Below are positions 63,746 to 64,000 of a stretch of 64,000 nucleotides of DNA, one piece after another. The number at the start of each line of letters is the position of its first letter. Within the stretch, counting starts at the first letter, position 1. Origin of the DNA: Methylobacterium sp. NMS14P (GTDB lineage Bacteria; Pseudomonadota; Alphaproteobacteria; Rhizobiales; Beijerinckiaceae); assembly GCF_028583545.1 (NCBI RefSeq), contig NZ_CP087106.1, forward strand, positions 2,424,501 through 2,488,500, written 5' to 3'. The notes under the pieces are model-generated. The model was not told the origin of the DNA. It saw only the letters and a list, made by a program, of their open reading frames with translations, and searched no databases. Position numbers and translations under genes: made by a program.

Positions 63746-64000
63746 TCAGGCGGCCTCGGCCCTGCGGTCGAGGTAGGCGGTGAGGCGCGCGGCGCTCTCG
63801 GCGCCGGTGCGCAGGCCGAGCTTGGAGCGCCGCCACAGGATGTCGTCGGCGATCACCGCCCACTCCTCGGTGCGCAGGTAGTCGACCTCGGCCGCCGTGA
63901 GGCCGCCGTCGAAGGCTTCGCCGAGATCCGCCATGGACTGCGCCGTCCCGACGATGTCCCGGGCCCGGGTGCCGTAGGCGCGCGCGAGGCGGCGGGCGGT
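63746..64000 (-). CDS. glpD: Aerobic glycerol-3-phosphate dehydrogenase (C-terminal part)
   Basis: Continues beyond the right edge; about 84 residues are inside. The end [30 protein letters not shown] matches the C-terminal helical domain of GlpD, whose usual form is EVDYL-EEWA-DVLWRRTKLGL, preceded by [10 protein letters not shown]. This flavoenzyme oxidises glycerol 3-phosphate to dihydroxyacetone phosphate at the membrane. It lies upstream of glpK. Confidence 0.85.
   Translation of the reverse strand, partial: TARRLARAYGTRARDIVGTAQSMADLGEAFDGGLTAAEVDYLRTEEWAVIADDILWRRSKLGLRTGAESAARLTAYLDRRAEAA

Overview
This window reads as one contiguous, very GC-rich chromosomal segment of an alphaproteobacterium of the Rhizobiales/Hyphomicrobiales, most probably Methylobacterium or a close relative. 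The evidence is a fused ispDF, a dus-ntrB-ntrC cluster, an ArsR-type regulator fused to a methyltransferase beside metF and metH, a UvdE-type UV endonuclease, a GCG/CRPN-like glycine-cysteine-rich small secreted protein, and several families of dispersed palindromic repeats between genes. The genus is an inference from gene content and repeat style. I see no tRNA, rRNA, CRISPR array, transposase or prophage. Most of the window is housekeeping chromosome with small accessory genes between.

Layout. 1-6.7 kb: the end of an SMP-30/gluconolactonase gene, then a methionine block on the minus strand (SahR-like regulator, metF, metH). 6.8-14 kb: histidine phosphatase, bestrophin-like channel, ROK kinase coupled to dctA, a degenerate CYTH protein, msrB and a YihY-type membrane protein. 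14-26 kb: UV endonuclease, RBBP9-like hydrolase, the ycjX/ycjF-like pair, a secreted P5-like protein, hisN, an AI-2E-type transporter, a Tat-type MmgE/PrpD protein and pncB. 26-35 kb: FMN-binding stress protein, apbC/mrp, mobA, two cyclophilins, coaD and gyrA. 35-44 kb: S49 protease, chemoreceptor, beta-hydroxyacid dehydrogenase, P1 peptidase, NIPSNAP protein, a hybrid sensor kinase coupled to a small gene, and rarD.

44.7-48.2 kb is a tightly overlapping minus-strand cassette: an ArnT-like transferase, a GT2 polyprenyl-phosphate glycosyltransferase, a LAB_N membrane protein and an FMN-binding protein. It looks like an envelope or lipid A sugar-modification unit. 48.3-51 kb: a second Tat-type MmgE/PrpD protein coupled to a metC-like lyase, then a 57-residue Rmf/CrpP-like gene with a TTG start. 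51.3-57 kb: ntrC, ntrB, dus and ispDF. 57-61 kb: MAPEG protein, CinA/PncC amidase, FAD monooxygenase, coq10-like gene and lipA. 61-64 kb: glycerol uptake and catabolism (glpF, glpK and the end of glpD).

Most informative non-coding signals: a 22-bp near-palindrome over the -10 box and start codon of the SahR-like gene, which also suggests a leaderless transcript; a hairpin that would bury the gyrA ribosome binding region; five copies of a roughly 93-bp inverted repeat, mostly between gene 3' ends, plus three other palindromic repeat types; and a 13-bp x 4 tandem repeat next to a perfect 17-bp stem. Many gene pairs overlap by four bases (ATGA or GTGA), implying translational coupling.
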